Positions 11,201 through 23,408 of a stretch of 64,000 bases of DNA are shown piece after piece (the stretch's first letter is position 1; each line of letters begins with the position of its first letter). The stretch comes from Madurella fahalii (taxonomy: Eukaryota; Ascomycota; Sordariomycetes; Sordariales), in assembly GCA_029876055.1 (NCBI GenBank), contig CM056876.1:558001-622000 (forward strand), in the 5' to 3' direction. The translations under genes and the position numbers were made by a program. Below the pieces are notes generated by a model. That model saw nothing but the letters and a program-made list of their open reading frames with translations. It was not told the DNA's origin and ran no database searches.

Positions 11201-14200
11201 ATTGACACAATTCAGGAAAGGGCCAAGTGTCGGCCGCGACAGTAGCGACCAGGGCCCGAGGTTTTTGGGAAGCCGAAGATGCAAGTCATTCTGCCACTTG
11301 ATCGACCTTACTCTTCAGGCTGTTGTTGCTTCCCCTGTCCTTGGACGGAACGGGATGGAACCCTGGTGATTAGGCTTGATGGTGTGGCCAGGTCGGTCGG
11401 CCCACGATGGGGGCGGTGACTTACACTTCACCCTGCTTCCTGTGGGGTGATGCAAGCAGGATGATCACAGTTTGCTGCGGGTTGGCAGGGCTGTTCCCTT
11501 CGCGGGCTAGCCAAAACAATATCCGGACCAGGTTCCGGACACGACGTCTTTCTTCGCTTCGCCTTCATCGAGAGCGGGCCAGACTGGGCGGCCGCTTTGC
11601 GGATGTCAAATGTTTTATGCCGTGGCCTGGCTTGGTTTTGCCGGCGAGAGCAAGCTTCTGCGGCTTGGTTATGGCCAAGAGCCGCTGACCCGATTATCCT
11701 TGTATAGGGAGCCGGAGAGCGTGCCGAAAAGACACGGGTGGGTGAGAAACGATGGGCGCTCCGCTCCGTCAAGAGTTCGGACCGGGATGCCGCGCCGCAT
11801 GTTGCAACTCGCAATACGGGTTTGAAATCTAGAAAAGGAAAGAAAAGGCCAACACTGCGATGAATCAATGTCACCACGGTCGCCCGCGGGGCGGCCTGGT
11901 GGAGCAAGAGAGGAGAAGCAGGGGTGCTAGTAAACATGGCCGTCCCGGGGCGGCCAGGTGTTTGTTGTGCCTTTCTCTGGAACCACACTCGCCGCCCTTG
12001 CCGCAGCCCGGCAGCCAAACGCGCGATAATTACCTGTCGTATCGTTCCTGTTTCTTTTGTCTCCGGCTCTGATGCCGATTGTCCTAGGCCGGGAGCGGCC
12101 CGTCCCCGTCGGCAGGGGAATTCCTATTCCTTGCAGTAAACCACCGAGGTGTTTTGCGTCTTCGTGCCATGCCTGGGATCCCGTATGCGGTAAATTGCCA
12201 TGGAATGTCTTTCTTCTTGCCGTAGGGCCCATTTGGCCCTACTGATGAGGCTCTTCTTCTACCGTATCCCGTTTTGTTAGGTCGGGTTTGCTGGAACGGT
12301 TGAGGTCTCATTCGAGCCCTTGGCTGGTACGCAAATCATGTGCTGTAAGTCTGCTGCACAGGCTCACGATTGGAGTGGGTCAGGGGACCATTGCTGGCTC
12401 TTTGCCCGTGGCTGTCCACCCAGAACAGGCATTGCTCAATCGTGGCAGCGATTTGAGGAGCATTGGCGAGACCGGGTCCGTCCAATATCAACCGTAGAGA
12501 GCTTGGGATGAATATTGGCGCAGTCGAGATACCGAGAAGTGCCGTACACGGGAGGTGGATCTAACTCGGGGTGCGGCGGCTTGAAGCGAGTCAAAATCCA
12601 GCGACAGGGGTATGACGGGTCGCTTTTGCGGGAACGGCGGGTGACAGAGGGACGTGTTTTGGGAACAGCCTCAACGGAGCTTGCTCAGGCACTCTATTGG
12701 CTGGCCTTAACAAGGGGACCGACGGCTCCAGAACAGGCCACATCCTGGACCAGACCCGACGACACTCGTCGAAAGTTCTCCCGCAGATCGACGAGGCATT
12801 GCGCATCCACCCGGTGTCCTCCAGAAACCGCTCAAGGATCCCAAGTGAAGTAGGCGGACAGGCGTTGATGGGTTTGGCAAAAGCACCCGGTTCTTTCTGG
12901 AGCTTCTTGGCCTTGACGGGCACCCAACAGGGGTGACGACTGCGGGGTGCGTTGTCGCCACTTCATTCTGGAATTGCTCTCCCTGCTCGGCATCAAAACG
13001 GTAAGTGACCTGGCGGCAGGCCTGGCCAGGTGTTTGCTGAGCCTCAAGCTTCGAGTGGACATGAATCGGGAATGTGAAGATAGGTGGCTCATGCGGCGAT
13101 ATTCTGCCGGCCGCTGCTTAGACTCTCGGGCTTGTGAGACCGCCTGCAGACACATCTCTACCCGGTTGCTACACGCTGGGCGTTAGAGTCGACGGTTCCC
13201 GACAGCGCTAAACCGTAACGGAAGAGGGGTTCCCTTTCGTCCCACCGGCTCAGGTTCACCGGGCTCATGGCTCGTGTTTCCTGTCTAGTCTATCATGCGG
13301 TTGCCAGTTCCTGAACAGGCAACAATGAGAGTGATAAGCAGGTCATGGCCGCAGCTCTCGAGGCCGACCCCCGCCAATCTAACACGTCACCAACCGCGAT
13401 CCGGCCGAGCAGGAGTGCCCGGTCTCTGTTGCAGACTAAGGAAGTCGATTCCATCGAGCTGAGGTCGGGATGCTATGTGATCAGCGGCATTAGTCTCGAG
13501 CGCAATTGAGTGATGCAGCATGTCACAGACGAACTGACTGGGACAGACCCAGTAAGCGGTGCCTCCAGCACAGGGCTTTTACCCAAACGCTCGCCTTGCC
13601 GAAGTTGTGGAGTGGGCCACGCACCGGGGGCTTGCAGCAGACCCTGGTTTGTCTGAAAAGTCAGCATAGCCCGTCGATGGTTGGGAACCAAGAGGGCCAT
13701 CGGAGTTGCGACTCTCCCCTGCGCTACCACCGATGCCTGCCGCTGGAATTAACGTGCATCAAGACGCACAACGGGCGCCGTGCATCGTTTCCTCGGCAGG
13801 CAGGAAGTCCGCTTGGGCAGTGTGAGCTGTCGTTGGACGTAATAATTCGAGTCGTTAATGAGTATGGAGGAATCGGTAATTGTCTGTATGGCGAGGGGAT
13901 TGAAGAGGGAGGAAACATGAAGACGCGGGTCGAGAATCAGAGGTGCGAGAGCCATGCCACGCCTGGCCCACCACGAGTTCTTCCGTCACTTTCACAACCC
14001 CGCGACGCTGCCCGCGCTTATCGTTATCAGTGGAAGCCGGGGTTGCTGCAGAGCACCCCGCCTACCGTTTCAACTCCTCGGGGCGGGGCTTCAGACGGCA
14101 GCAAGACAGCCAGACAGCCCAGGTTCAGGGTCGCTCGGCCACAACGAGAGAGAGAAAATGCCCGAACGGTCGCCGTAGCATTCTGGTTCTGGTTTTGATG

Positions 14201-15210
14201 ATGTGTACAACACTGATGCTTCCTAGGGGCCAAAAAGCGATTCCAAAGGCAGCAGTAGGTCCGGGAGATGCATGGGCCCTGCGACCGTTCCTGAGCACTG
14301 CTGCATTAGATGCCTGTCCGTGCCTTGTGCCTCGTGCCTCGTGCCTCGCCCTTGCGCCCTCCCCTTACTGCGTGCTGTACTTACCGTCGAAGGAATTGAC
14401 TGTGCCTCGTAATGACGCGTTGTCTCGTCGACTCCATCCGCGAATTCAGGTCGTACCGTGCCAAATCATAAATCGCTCGGCCACGCGCGAAAGCCGGTTT
14501 ACCTTACCTTCCGCATCCGCGAGCATCTTTATCAGAATTGTCCTGGAACGAATATACCGGACGTTGACACTGACCCACGGATCCATCTCGCACCCGCCGC
14601 TTCCGCGGCGCAGGGATCGCGATCCCGCCCGTCACACGACAATCACTGGAGCAAGCTGCGCAGCCTAATCGACACGTCGACTCTCAGACTCGAGTCCAGG
14701 CAACAAGGCAGTGCTTCATACGACAAACCTCCCGTAGACTAGCTGCACCCGGCCAGCCACCAGCTTTTTTTTTTTTTTTTTTTTTTCCTGACTTCTCGTC
14801 TTGCCGGCCAAATCGGCGACCACCCTGCGGCGGCGTTGCTTGCTTGCTTGCTTGCTTGCTTGACGCGACGTGTTTAGCCGTACAGAGAGATCTCGGTCTG
14901 GAGCCACCACTCGTCTACGCGCCTAGAGCGTCTTGTCGGCAGAAGTCGGCGACATCCCTGAACACCGACTGTTGCCCGCGATTGGCGACCACCGAACTGG
15001 ACGGGGAGAGGGGGCATTCTGAGCGCGTGGCACTTGACGTGGTTCTGTACGGAGCTTGATACCGACTAGTCTCGATCTCTCGGCGTTCGGGTGATAGCCG
15101 AGACAGCTAATCCCCGCATATCGCAAGAGGCGAACCTGTGGGGTTACCGTTGTCGTTGCCAGATCATCAGGGTGTGAGGCAGCTGGACGCAAGTCGCCTC
15201 TTTTAGAAGC
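8261..15210. other. Seven-kilobase gene-poor stretch
   Basis: I find no supported gene. The many open frames (up to 230 codons at 13506-14198) overlap on both strands and match no family I know. Base composition stays moderately GC-rich rather than AT-rich, so this does not look like classical RIP-ed heterochromatin. It could hold long untranslated or non-coding transcripts, or very old unrecognisable repeats. An A/G-rich run lies near 9465-9530 and A-runs lie at 9886-9920. Confidence 0.45.
14765..14862. repeat. T22 tract and (TTGC)6 microsatellite
   Basis: A 22-nt T run at 14765-14786 is followed by a perfect tetranucleotide repeat at about 14836-14861, both about 0.4 kb upstream of the F-box gene. 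Confidence 0.85.
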
Positions 15211-16660
15211 ATGGCGGCGCCTCCTGATCAAGACCGCCCGTCGATGGCGTCATTGCCGGCGCCAACGGAGCAGCAGCGGAGCCAAGCACCTTTCTTAACG
15301 TGCGAGACGGACTCGGGAGGCGGAGATCCAGACTTTGCCGTTGCTGCCCAGCTCGTCGACAAGACCACTAGCCTGACAATCTCGACCATCAGATGCGTGG
15401 TTGAGGAACTCCCAGTCCAGGAAGGCGGCCGTGATCTTCTTGCCTCCCATGTGTTGGCGACAACCAACTCCCTGACTCCGCTATGGTCCGGCAATGCCCA
15501 ACCATGTCCCGGCACGTTGGTGGGAGACTGGCGAGAGGCCACTTCCAGCGCCGCGTCAGAGGAACCTCTTGCCGTTCTGTCAGCACCCCTGTACTGCTCC
15601 TCGATGATGGCGACGCCCTCTAGAATGCGAGTCCGGGTCGAACAAGTAGACACGATCACCGCCAACACAGTTCTGCCGCAACGTAGCACCCCAAGACAGC
15701 TTTCAGACTTGCCGAACGAGGTGCTGCTCCACATCCTGAGCTACCTCGAAGTGTGTGACCTGCTGGCCACGTCTAGGGTGCGTTCATCCCCTTGTTCCGT
15801 CCTTTCCCAGGTGTCCATCGTACCCCTTTTCGCAGTTGTAGACATTCCACCATGACCGTTTTCACAACAACTCTCCAGCCATGACGGAATGCTTTCCAAA
15901 CGGATCACCAAGACCCTTTGAATAGACCCCCCCCCCCCCTAAACTCATTCGGAGAACCCAGCTCAGCCGCTGTCATCTCCCTCCACCTCCGCTCCGTCCT
16001 CCGAACCTCTCCCCATCTCTCTGTTTCCTCCCCTTCCCACTCCCGCAGCTTCTCCCCCCATCCCAAACTCGACGTACACCCAACCCCCCCCCCCCCCCGG
16101 GAAAAAAAAAAAAAAGACAGGTAAAGACATAGGCTAACACCCCATCCCCCCCAGGGGGGGTCTTCAACCGCGGACGACAGACCTCGCACCACCTCCGCAC
16201 CCTCTCGCTCAGCCCGCACCTGCAGCACCTCCGCCTGCGGCGCACGCGGGCGGTCCTCCCGCCGCTGCTCACGTCGCCGTCGCGGCCGTCGCTCGCCGAC
16301 CTCGCGCGCCGCTCCATCTTCCTCACCCACACGACCGCCGCCTCGCGCCGCCTGGGCCGCAGCCTCGCCTCCATCCGCCTCGCCCGCCGCCTCGCCGCCC
16401 GCCCCTCGGCCCAGGCCCTCGTCGAGCGCTGCGTCCTGCCCCGCGAGTGCCTCCCCTCCGAGGCCATGGTGGCGCCGGGCCTGGTGGCGCGCAAGCGGGC
16501 CGTTGAGAGGGAGAGGGTCAAGGACGGCCTGCGCGCCTGGGTCGGCTCCGTCATGAAGGGCGAGGTGAGGGTGCGCGGCGAAGGGCTGGAGCGGGCCGGG
16601 GTGGGGAGGGTGTGGAGGTTGAGAAGGTTTTGGGAGCGGGTTGGGAAAGGGGAGGCTTGA
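15211..16660 (+). CDS. F-box protein
   Basis: Exons are 15211-15777 and 16181-16660, giving 348 aa. Around residues 166-200 is an F-box core (LSDLPNEVLLHILSYLEVCD), the Skp1-binding module of SCF ubiquitin ligases. The C-terminal half is Arg/Leu-rich and helical, with no WD40 or LRR repeat that I can identify, so the substrate-binding mode is unknown. Splicing joins LATSR to TSHHLRTLSL in phase 0, continuing the F-box helices and confirming the intron. That intron is 403 nt, unusually long for this window, and carries C- and A-homopolymers (15927-15938, 16085-16114). An in-frame ATG at 15605 just ahead of the F-box is an alternative start. The gene converges with the zinc-finger gene at 16989. 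Confidence 0.75.
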
Positions 16661-16988
16661 GATGGACGGTTCATGTGTAAACTGGTTATGATGGTGATGG
16701 TAAATGGCGTGATAGTTGGGATGGGTGGTATTGGTGTTGGATAGCAATGCTTGTTGGTATGTATCGTTGGAGGAGAATGCGCGCTCTGTATTGGAGGTTT
16801 TGGAAGGTTGCTAAAGGAATCAAGATCAGCGAGCAGGCGGTGTATCTTTGATGGGTAATTAATTGCTATTAATCTGGATCAATCCCAGCGACGTTGTTGC
16901 ATATTTGGACGTACCATATGATACAAGTGTAGTGTACAAGTCATATCCTGAGCGAGAACTCCCCCCAGCGGATCGCAGATAAACTCCC
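16661..16988. other. Convergent 3' flanks
   Basis: A short region between the 3' ends of the F-box gene and the ZNF830-like gene. I see nothing besides presumed 3' untranslated sequence. Confidence 0.6.
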
Positions 16989-18140
16989 CTACGCACGGAA
17001 CCTGAAGCCATCCCAGTAGTCTTCCTCCTCATCCTCGTCCTCGTACTCATCCTCATCCTCATCCTCTGGCACGGCGGCATTCTCCTTGCCCGGGGCGGGC
17101 CCCTTGCCGGCACCGTCGGCCGTCCCGATCGGGGGTGCGGCAACGCCGCCACCACCTTGTAACCTCAGCGCTTCACGCCGCTCTCTCAGCTTCCGGGCCC
17201 GCGCTTCAAGCTCCTCCATCACTTCAAACTCGGTTTCCAACGCCCGAGTAGCCTCCTCCTTTTCGTCTTCAATCTGAATATCCACGAGCGCTCGCCGCTT
17301 CGCCGCCTCTTCCTCTTCTGACTTGGCCGCTATCTCTGCGGCACTCATAACGGGTGCCGAGATGACCGCGTCGCTTTCCAACGCAGCTGCCGCTGCAGGC
17401 TTGGCGCTACTCTTCCCTACCGTTCCGTGGACCAATTCCGCTTCAAACGCGGCCCATTCGTCCTCGTTTACCGGCGCCGCTGCCGATGTCTGGTCAGCAG
17501 GCTGTGATGGTGCGTCCGCTCTTGCCAACGGCGCTGGCTCTCTCCGCTGCTGTTGCGGCTCGTCCGATGTAAGCGACGACCTCCCAACTGGTGCCTTGGG
17601 AGTCGTGGCCATTGGTGTCCCACTGGGGCCAGGGGTCGCTGGACGTGAGGGGATCTGCATCTCCACGCCCATACTCGGGGTGCCTGATGTTCGGCGAGTG
17701 AGAGGCGGCGTGAGCGGCTTGGCCGCCTTGCCGCTGTCGTCCTTCTTCGCCGTTCCTTCCTGACTTTGTTCTGTCACCTCGATCTCGGCCTTACTGCGCT
17801 TGCTACGCGCCGAGTCCTCTTCGGTGTGGTCGCCCATCTCTTCGTCCGTATCGGCGAGTTTTCGCTTGTTCGATGGTGCCAGGTTGCCGTTCCGGTCCGA
17901 ATCCTCTCCGACGAAGCCTGCATAGCCATTCGTCCCGTTATTTGATGACGCTTTGTGCAGGCTCTGCAGCCGTTGCCGGTGACCGGCACTTCGAAGGTGG
18001 CCGTCCCAGAGGGACTCGGTCTTGATGTGCTCGCGGCACACGGTGCACAGGAGCTTGCCCGCGTCCGAGTATGCGGCGTGCGGGTGTTCTATCCTGCGCG
18101 CAGCGCGTTGCTGGCGCAAGAGAGCGCGAACGTCGGCCAT
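16989..18140 (-). CDS. ZNF830/CCDC16-like C2H2 zinc-finger protein
   Basis: This intronless frame encodes 383 aa. Near the N-terminus (about residues 31-53) is one C2H2 finger of the form C-x2-C-x12-H-x5-H (CTVC...H...H) in the context LLCTVCREHIKTESLW, typical of the CCDC16/ZNF830 family linked to pre-mRNA splicing and genome maintenance. A low-complexity Ser/Pro/Ala middle follows, then a helical charged segment (about 270-330), and a very acidic Asp/Glu tail ending WDGFRFRA, a conserved terminus in fungal members. The finger is preceded by an MADVRALLRQQRAARRI helix, also typical. The gene diverges from MED7, sharing a 558-bp intergenic region. Confidence 0.8.
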   Translation of the reverse strand: MADVRALLRQQRAARRIEHPHAAYSDAGKLLCTVCREHIKTESLWDGHLRSAGHRQRLQSLHKASSNNGTNGYAGFVGEDSDRNGNLAPSNKRKLADTDEEMGDHTEEDSARSKRSKAEIEVTEQSQEGTAKKDDSGKAAKPLTPPLTRRTSGTPSMGVEMQIPSRPATPGPSGTPMATTPKAPVGRSSLTSDEPQQQRREPAPLARADAPSQPADQTSAAAPVNEDEWAAFEAELVHGTVGKSSAKPAAAAALESDAVISAPVMSAAEIAAKSEEEEAAKRRALVDIQIEDEKEEATRALETEFEVMEELEARARKLRERREALRLQGGGGVAAPPIGTADGAGKGPAPGKENAAVPEDEDEDEYEDEDEEEDYWDGFRFRA

Positions 18141-18698
18141 TGGAGGGGAGTATTTGAGTCGAAGGCGGTGAGGCTCGAGGAGGGGTAACGGTATGGCTCC
18201 TAGCGGTAGGTGGAACTGAGGATCCCGGGAAAGACAGCCTCACATCACACACGATACAAAGAACGAGGCTTTGCGAGTCGCCAATGGCCCGAGGCAACCA
18301 GCTGTGGCAAGGACCTCGGAGAGAGCCGTTGCGGTGATGAGGCGAGATGAAGAGCGCTTGGGCTAAGGCTGTTTAGTGCCAGCCAGCTGATGACGGAGGG
18401 GCAGCCACAGGCAGCTTCAGCCACAGCCGCAGAGGTCCCCGCATCCGAGGCGTCGGTGTACTTTCCCTTCCACTGCAACTCGTCGACAAAGCCGTCATCT
18501 CGTCTGCTTTTGGCTCAATTGACGCTCGTGATTGCCGGGTCACCGCTTGAAAGGGCCCGGTCCTACCTGAGCGAGAGGATGGCAGCTTACCCAATTCTCC
18601 ATACCTGAGCTTGAAACTGCTTGTCGTGGGGGGGATTTCTTGGCCAGCATCGCGTTGCAACAGCATCAATCCAATCCCGGATTATTTACCTAGCCGCA
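18141..18698. promoter_or_regulatory. Bidirectional promoter region between the ZNF830-like gene and MED7
   Basis: A 558-bp interval separates two divergent ATGs. It must supply 5' leaders and promoters for both genes. No clear TATA box or other named site was seen. Confidence 0.5.
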
Positions 18699-19561
18699 AT
18701 GGACAACCATGACGACGACACATCGAGAGTAACATCGCTCTGGCCGGATCCCGTGCCGTTCTGGAAAGACTTTACACCCGAGAACCTTGCGCGCTACGAG
18801 AGCCTCAAGCAGGACTACGCCCAGCAGCAGGGTCTCAACGCCGATACGGTCATCCGAGTCCCCGACATACCAGAGGACCTCATCAACGTCCAGCCGCCGC
18901 CCGAGCCGGCCGAGGGAAAATGGAGATTATTTGGCGAGAGCGAAAAGGTTTGGATACTCTGGACTCGGACTCGAGCGAAGCATGTGCTAACCCCGCCCCC
19001 GGCACAGCTCACCGAGACCCTCCAGAGCCTGGAAGATGCGGGTATTCAGCGGCTGGCGCCTGCCACCGAGACGGACCAGGACAGCAAGCACCTTGACCGT
19101 GGATTCGAGCTGAAGAAGCTGGCCAAGTCCATCCTCCTCAACTACCTCGAGCTGGTCGGGATAATGAGCCACAACCCAGCACACGTAAGTGTTTCCTGGC
19201 GCGCAGCGCAAAGAAGCCGCGACGACTGACCAACAACCTCCCGCCTCAGGCCTCCGAGAAGATCCAGGATCTGAAGACGCTCCTGCTCAATTTCCACCAC
19301 ATACTCAACGAGTACCGCCCGCACCAGGCGCGCGAGCAACTGATTCAGCTCATGCAGGACCAGCTGGACAGCAAGCGCGCGGAGACGGCGGGGATACGGA
19401 GCGTGGTGGACAAGGCAAAGCGCATGATTGAAGGGCTAGCCAGCATCGAGGTTCCACGGCTCGATGCCGCCGTGGAGAAGGAGCCGCTCGACGCCGACGG
19501 TGACAAGCCGCGACATTATGAGGTGGCCGCATGGGCACAGCTGGATGCAGAGGTTGCGTAA
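18699..19561 (+). CDS. MED7: Mediator complex subunit 7
   Basis: Exons are 18699-18947, 19008-19184 and 19250-19561, giving 245 aa. Near the N-terminus lies the MED7 signature (SLWPDPVPFWKDFTPENL), followed by the WRLFG motif and, after the first intron, LTETLQSLEDAGIQRL. The C-terminal half is the helical region that pairs with MED21 in the Mediator middle module, including HHILNEYRPHQAREQL. Mediator links activators to RNA polymerase II in the nucleus. The first intron (60 nt, branch GCTAAC) is in frame and would insert an unrelated segment if retained. The second (65 nt) has a GTAAGT donor. The start is supported by the conserved motif beginning about 15 residues in. The length matches the family. 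Confidence 0.92.
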
Positions 19562-20410
19562 CTAAGAGGCTGGCGGTGCCCGAGACTAGACTAGGTGATC
19601 AATAAGCGCATACACTAAATAATAGGCACAGTGGGCTGCTGTATACCCTCTGGCTTGTACGTCGGTAGAGCATCGTCTCGTGGGAACCTCGCGATACTTT
19701 AGGGAAAAGAAGACGGTGGCAACAAGAAGCCCGACTCCGCGAGATAGTCACCGATAGTCTTAAAACCCAAGACACTTCAATTGATAGAACGAAAACTAGT
19801 AGCAAGCTTAAGACATGCATCGCAAACTATTACCCCAGCAATTAAAGTACACTGCCTCGACCTAAACTGGCATATAACGATCGCCTATGACTCCCGAGAT
19901 CCAACGAAAGAAAAACCGAAACAATCCCAAATGCCCTCCCGTTATCCCAGAGACGACCAGCGAGTTGAGCTACAGAAATAGCACCTGATAGATAGAGACC
20001 CCGGCGGAAGTAGCCATGGTAGTAGCTGCTCAGTCTCATTCATGGAATAATTAATTCATCAACAAACTCAGAGCTACGGGCCCATCCCTCGCTACCTTTC
20101 AAAACACAACGGGGGTCCCGTTATGGCCTTCACTTCTCCCGGCCCGAGCCATCGCCATCCTCCACTGTGGACGTCTCATTTATCCGTCGATGTAAAAAAA
20201 AAAAAAAAAAAAGAGACGTGGAATCCTTGGCTACACAATGCGCGTCGTCTGCCGGAGAGGAAGCACGCCGCTGCCTCTGCTGCTGCCATCGCCAGTTCTA
20301 TGTGCCGCGGAATCAATGCCGGTAGTTGTAGGGGCTGTACATGGAATCGCTTGAGCTGGGACAGTCAGTGGTCGGAATGGCGGAAGGGTGTCGTTAGCCC
20401 CTCAGGTCCC
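19562..20410. other. Convergent 3' region of MED7 and the BYE1-like gene
   Basis: The 849 bp hold presumed 3' untranslated sequences. An A18-A19 tract lies at about 20194-20212. No coding frame or RNA gene was recognised. Confidence 0.6.
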
Positions 20411-23408
20411 CTAAGCCGGGGGCCTCGTGTTAACCGTGGCGGCCGTAGCCTGAGGCGGAATCGGTGGTGGTGGAATGGGTGTTTGTTTAGGTGGGCCGCC
20501 GCCAGGGCCGCCGCCGAGATGTGGGATTGGCGGGGGTGGGATAGGGTTGGCGTGCCGCGCAGGGCCCGGAGTCAGCTGGTGTTGTTGTTGCTGCTGCTGC
20601 TGCTGCTGCTGTTGTTGTTGTTGTTGTTGTTGTTGTTGTATTGGAGGCTGATGTTGCTGCTGCGGCTGGAGATGGGGTTGTTGCTTGGGAGGAGCGGGAG
20701 GTGGTGGTGGTTGTGACGCGGCGGTAGCCTGCTGCCGCTGCTGCTGCTGCTGCTGCTGCTGGGTTGCGCCGTTCTCCAGAACGCTGCTCAAATACGGGAG
20801 ATCATCTCGCGTCCTGGGATCCCGCTCGTAGATCTTTTTAATAAGCTCCCACTCTTTGCGAGCCATCACGTGAGCCTGCGGCAGGAGAAATCCCACTGTC
20901 GGGCTGGCCATCAGATCGCCCAGGATTTCGCGGGCCATGGCTTCACCCTGCCGTTGCAGTTCATCAACGGTCGGGTTCTGTCTTGAGTTATTCTGGCCCT
21001 GCGGAGCAGGCGGGTGCGTTGCGGGGGGTTGCTGCGGTGGCATGCTGTTCCTGGGCGATGGGTATGTCGGGAATGGCCCCTGGGCGACGGTGGGCGAGAA
21101 GGCAGGCGCTGAGATGGACTGCCGACCGGCAAGGGGAAACCCTGCCTGTGTCGGTGTTGGAGTCCCAGGAGACTGTGCATAGCCGGAACCCGCCGAGGGA
21201 AAGCCTTGGCCCTGTGCGTCGGCCTTCTCGGCAGCTAGCTGCGTTCTCAAGATATCGTTCGGATCGGTCGTGCCGTGGATGCGCTGGATTGTCTCCGGGT
21301 CGTTGCGGTAGACGAAGACAGCCAACATCATATGTTCGGTTCTCGTCTCCGGGAGGTAGTTGTCTACTAGGTTCTGGATAAATTCGGGGTGGTTTTCGAT
21401 ACCGCCAGGCAAGACAGGTATTAGGTAGGTGTCGCGGACGTTGGCAACGCCCTTGTCCCCAATCACGCCGTACCGCTTCTTTGAAACAAAATAGTCGATC
21501 AGCATCCGCATGTCAGTTTTTGCTGCATGTGACGCCGGCTCGAGATTGACCACAACGATATCCGTGGGCAAACTGTAGCGCAGACCGCAGAGGTAAACGG
21601 TGGCGGGTTGCTCCTCGATCCGCCCGCAGACTGTCAATGTCTTGGGGATCAGCTTGTCCCACGGCAGTCCAATAGTCTCGCTCAGATTGGCGCCTCCCAT
21701 GTGCTTGGCAGCGACTGGAATATCTGCGAGGCCGTTCATAACGAGGCGGCCTCGCCACACTACATCCGGATCGTTCTCCTCTTTTGGTGAGTAAGGGGGG
21801 ACTGGGTCCCGTCATCGAGCAGGCGGTCAACATCCGGATCGACTCCCGGTCCGCTAGCGGGTGCAGACACCAGCGACGGTGGGGCCTGATTCTGGGGGAG
21901 AGTCGGTGACTTGACGCTCGAGAAGACCTTGTTAATGTCAAAGTCTGCTCTGTTTGGGGATTGCTGCGTGTCGATGGCTAGGCTGGGTGACCGAGTGTGA
22001 CCAGTTCGAACTGGGAATTCTGGCGTCCCCTTGTCCTGCTTCGGGGCGCTTGGCCGGCGGACCGGCGCAGACGGGACTTCGTCATTGGCAAGGGTGAAGC
22101 CATCGTCATCGATGATTTCGTCGCCCTTGTGGGTTCTCCGGATCCGCGGGACATCCTCGGTGATCTTGATGGCCTGCTTCTCTGCCCTCGCCCGCATTTC
22201 TGCCGTCTCCTTCTGCAGCTCCTTGGAAGCAAGCTCCTCTGTCGACATGGCCGCCAGCATCGGTGGGGTCAGAGTCCGGTCAAGCAGGCGGGTGCACAAT
22301 TCGGGGTTGCTCTTGAGGTTGAAGGCTAACGTCCGGATCTGGCTGGCATACGCGTTCGGCGAAGGATGCGTGTCGTGCACAGCGCGCTCGATCTGGAGAG
22401 CAAACCGCTCGGCATGTTCAGCCGGGGACACACCGTCAGAGACAGCGAGGGCGCCATTCTTCTCTAGATTTGTGAGGGAGTGGATAAGAGACTTGGACAA
22501 GGCCTTCGCAGGGCCCTGCCGTGCGTCTAGCAACTCGGTAATCTTGGTGGGAATATCTGCCGGAGGCGAATAGCCCGGGACAGGGACGGACTGCGTCTCG
22601 TTGACTTTTCGGACCTTCTGCGACGGCCGCACCGAGGGCCAGGTTAGTGGCTGGTTTACCAAGATCAGATAACAGGGCTCGCACTCACCTTCTGTTCCTT
22701 CTCCTGCGCGCCGTCCAGATTCTTACGCTTCTGGCCCGCGCCTTTGGCCTCCTTCTTGGGCTCTGGAGCCGGCGGCGGCGATTGCTTGGATTTCTGCGAA
22801 GCGTCCTCCTTGAGGTCGCTCGTTCTCTTCTTGCCCTTCTTTGGGCCCCTCTTCTTTTTCTCGGCCTTCTCCTCTTCGTATGCCTTACGGCGGGCCTCCC
22901 ACGGCCTCTCTCCCTTCGCGATGCCAGCGAGCAGCTCCCTGTGGTTCTCGGGCCGGCAGATCTCGCAGAAATACTCCTTAGGTAAATCCTCTGTGTACTG
23001 GCTCATGCCCATGCAGATGTTATGCTGCCAGGCGCCGCATTGGTCGCATGCGATCCATGGCTCTCCCGAGTCCTCGTCTTGCTCTGTCGCGCCGCACACG
23101 CAGCGGATGACCTCCTCCTCGGGTTCTTCTGGCTCGGGGGCCGCCTTCTTGCTCTTCTTGCCGCCGCCGCGTCGCTTCGGGGCCTCAATGGGCTGGTCGA
23201 GCTGTTCCAACGCCTTGTGCTGGCCTTTGGTGGCCCTAACAGATCGGCGGGGTTCCGGTTCTGGCGGGGGTTGGATGGTTAGCTGTTGATCACGATTGGT
23301 GCGACGACCACGCAGCGGCATTCTGCTGGTTTTGTCTTCGGCGCACTGGTGGGATAGAGGTTGTGGCGCGCACAAGATGTGTCGCGCGTGGTGCTGCTTA
23401 CCAGACAT
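20411..23408 (-). CDS. BYE1-like transcription elongation regulator (PHD-TFIIS central-SPOC), with a frame break
   Basis: Domains in order: a C4HC3 PHD finger (CVCG, CDQCGAWQHNIC, CEIC; about 22980-23110), a TFIIS-like central domain (about 22230-22560) and a SPOC domain (about 21330-21760), then a Pro/Gln-rich tail. This is the yeast Bye1 layout, a protein that binds RNA polymerase II and H3K4me3 at 5' gene regions. An intron at 22618-22688 (GTGAGT, branch CACTAAC, CAG) joins EKEQK to KVRKVNE. A second early intron is possible right after ATG-TCT-G, since GTAAGC follows. Between the TFIIS and SPOC parts the frame shifts at a run of six G (21795-21800, six C in the coding strand). One more base there would rejoin both halves in a natural sequence, so this is either an assembly error or a real lesion. 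An ATG at 23456 is an alternative start. Confidence 0.85.
20579..20770 (-). repeat. Polyglutamine-coding CAG/CAA repeats
   Basis: Two Gln tracts of the BYE1-like protein are encoded here: about 19 residues with mixed CAA and CAG codons (20579-20640) and a shorter, mostly CAG tract (about 20737-20765). Mixed codons lower slippage, whereas the pure CAG stretches may vary in length between strains. Confidence 0.85.

Noticed and set aside
13506..14198. 230-codon + strand open frame
   Set aside because: Overlaps other open frames on both strands and has no domain or gene-like codon pattern.
15905..16747. 280-codon minus-strand open frame
   Set aside because: It is the antisense of the F-box second exon and intron. 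Low complexity Arg/Ala/Gly composition.
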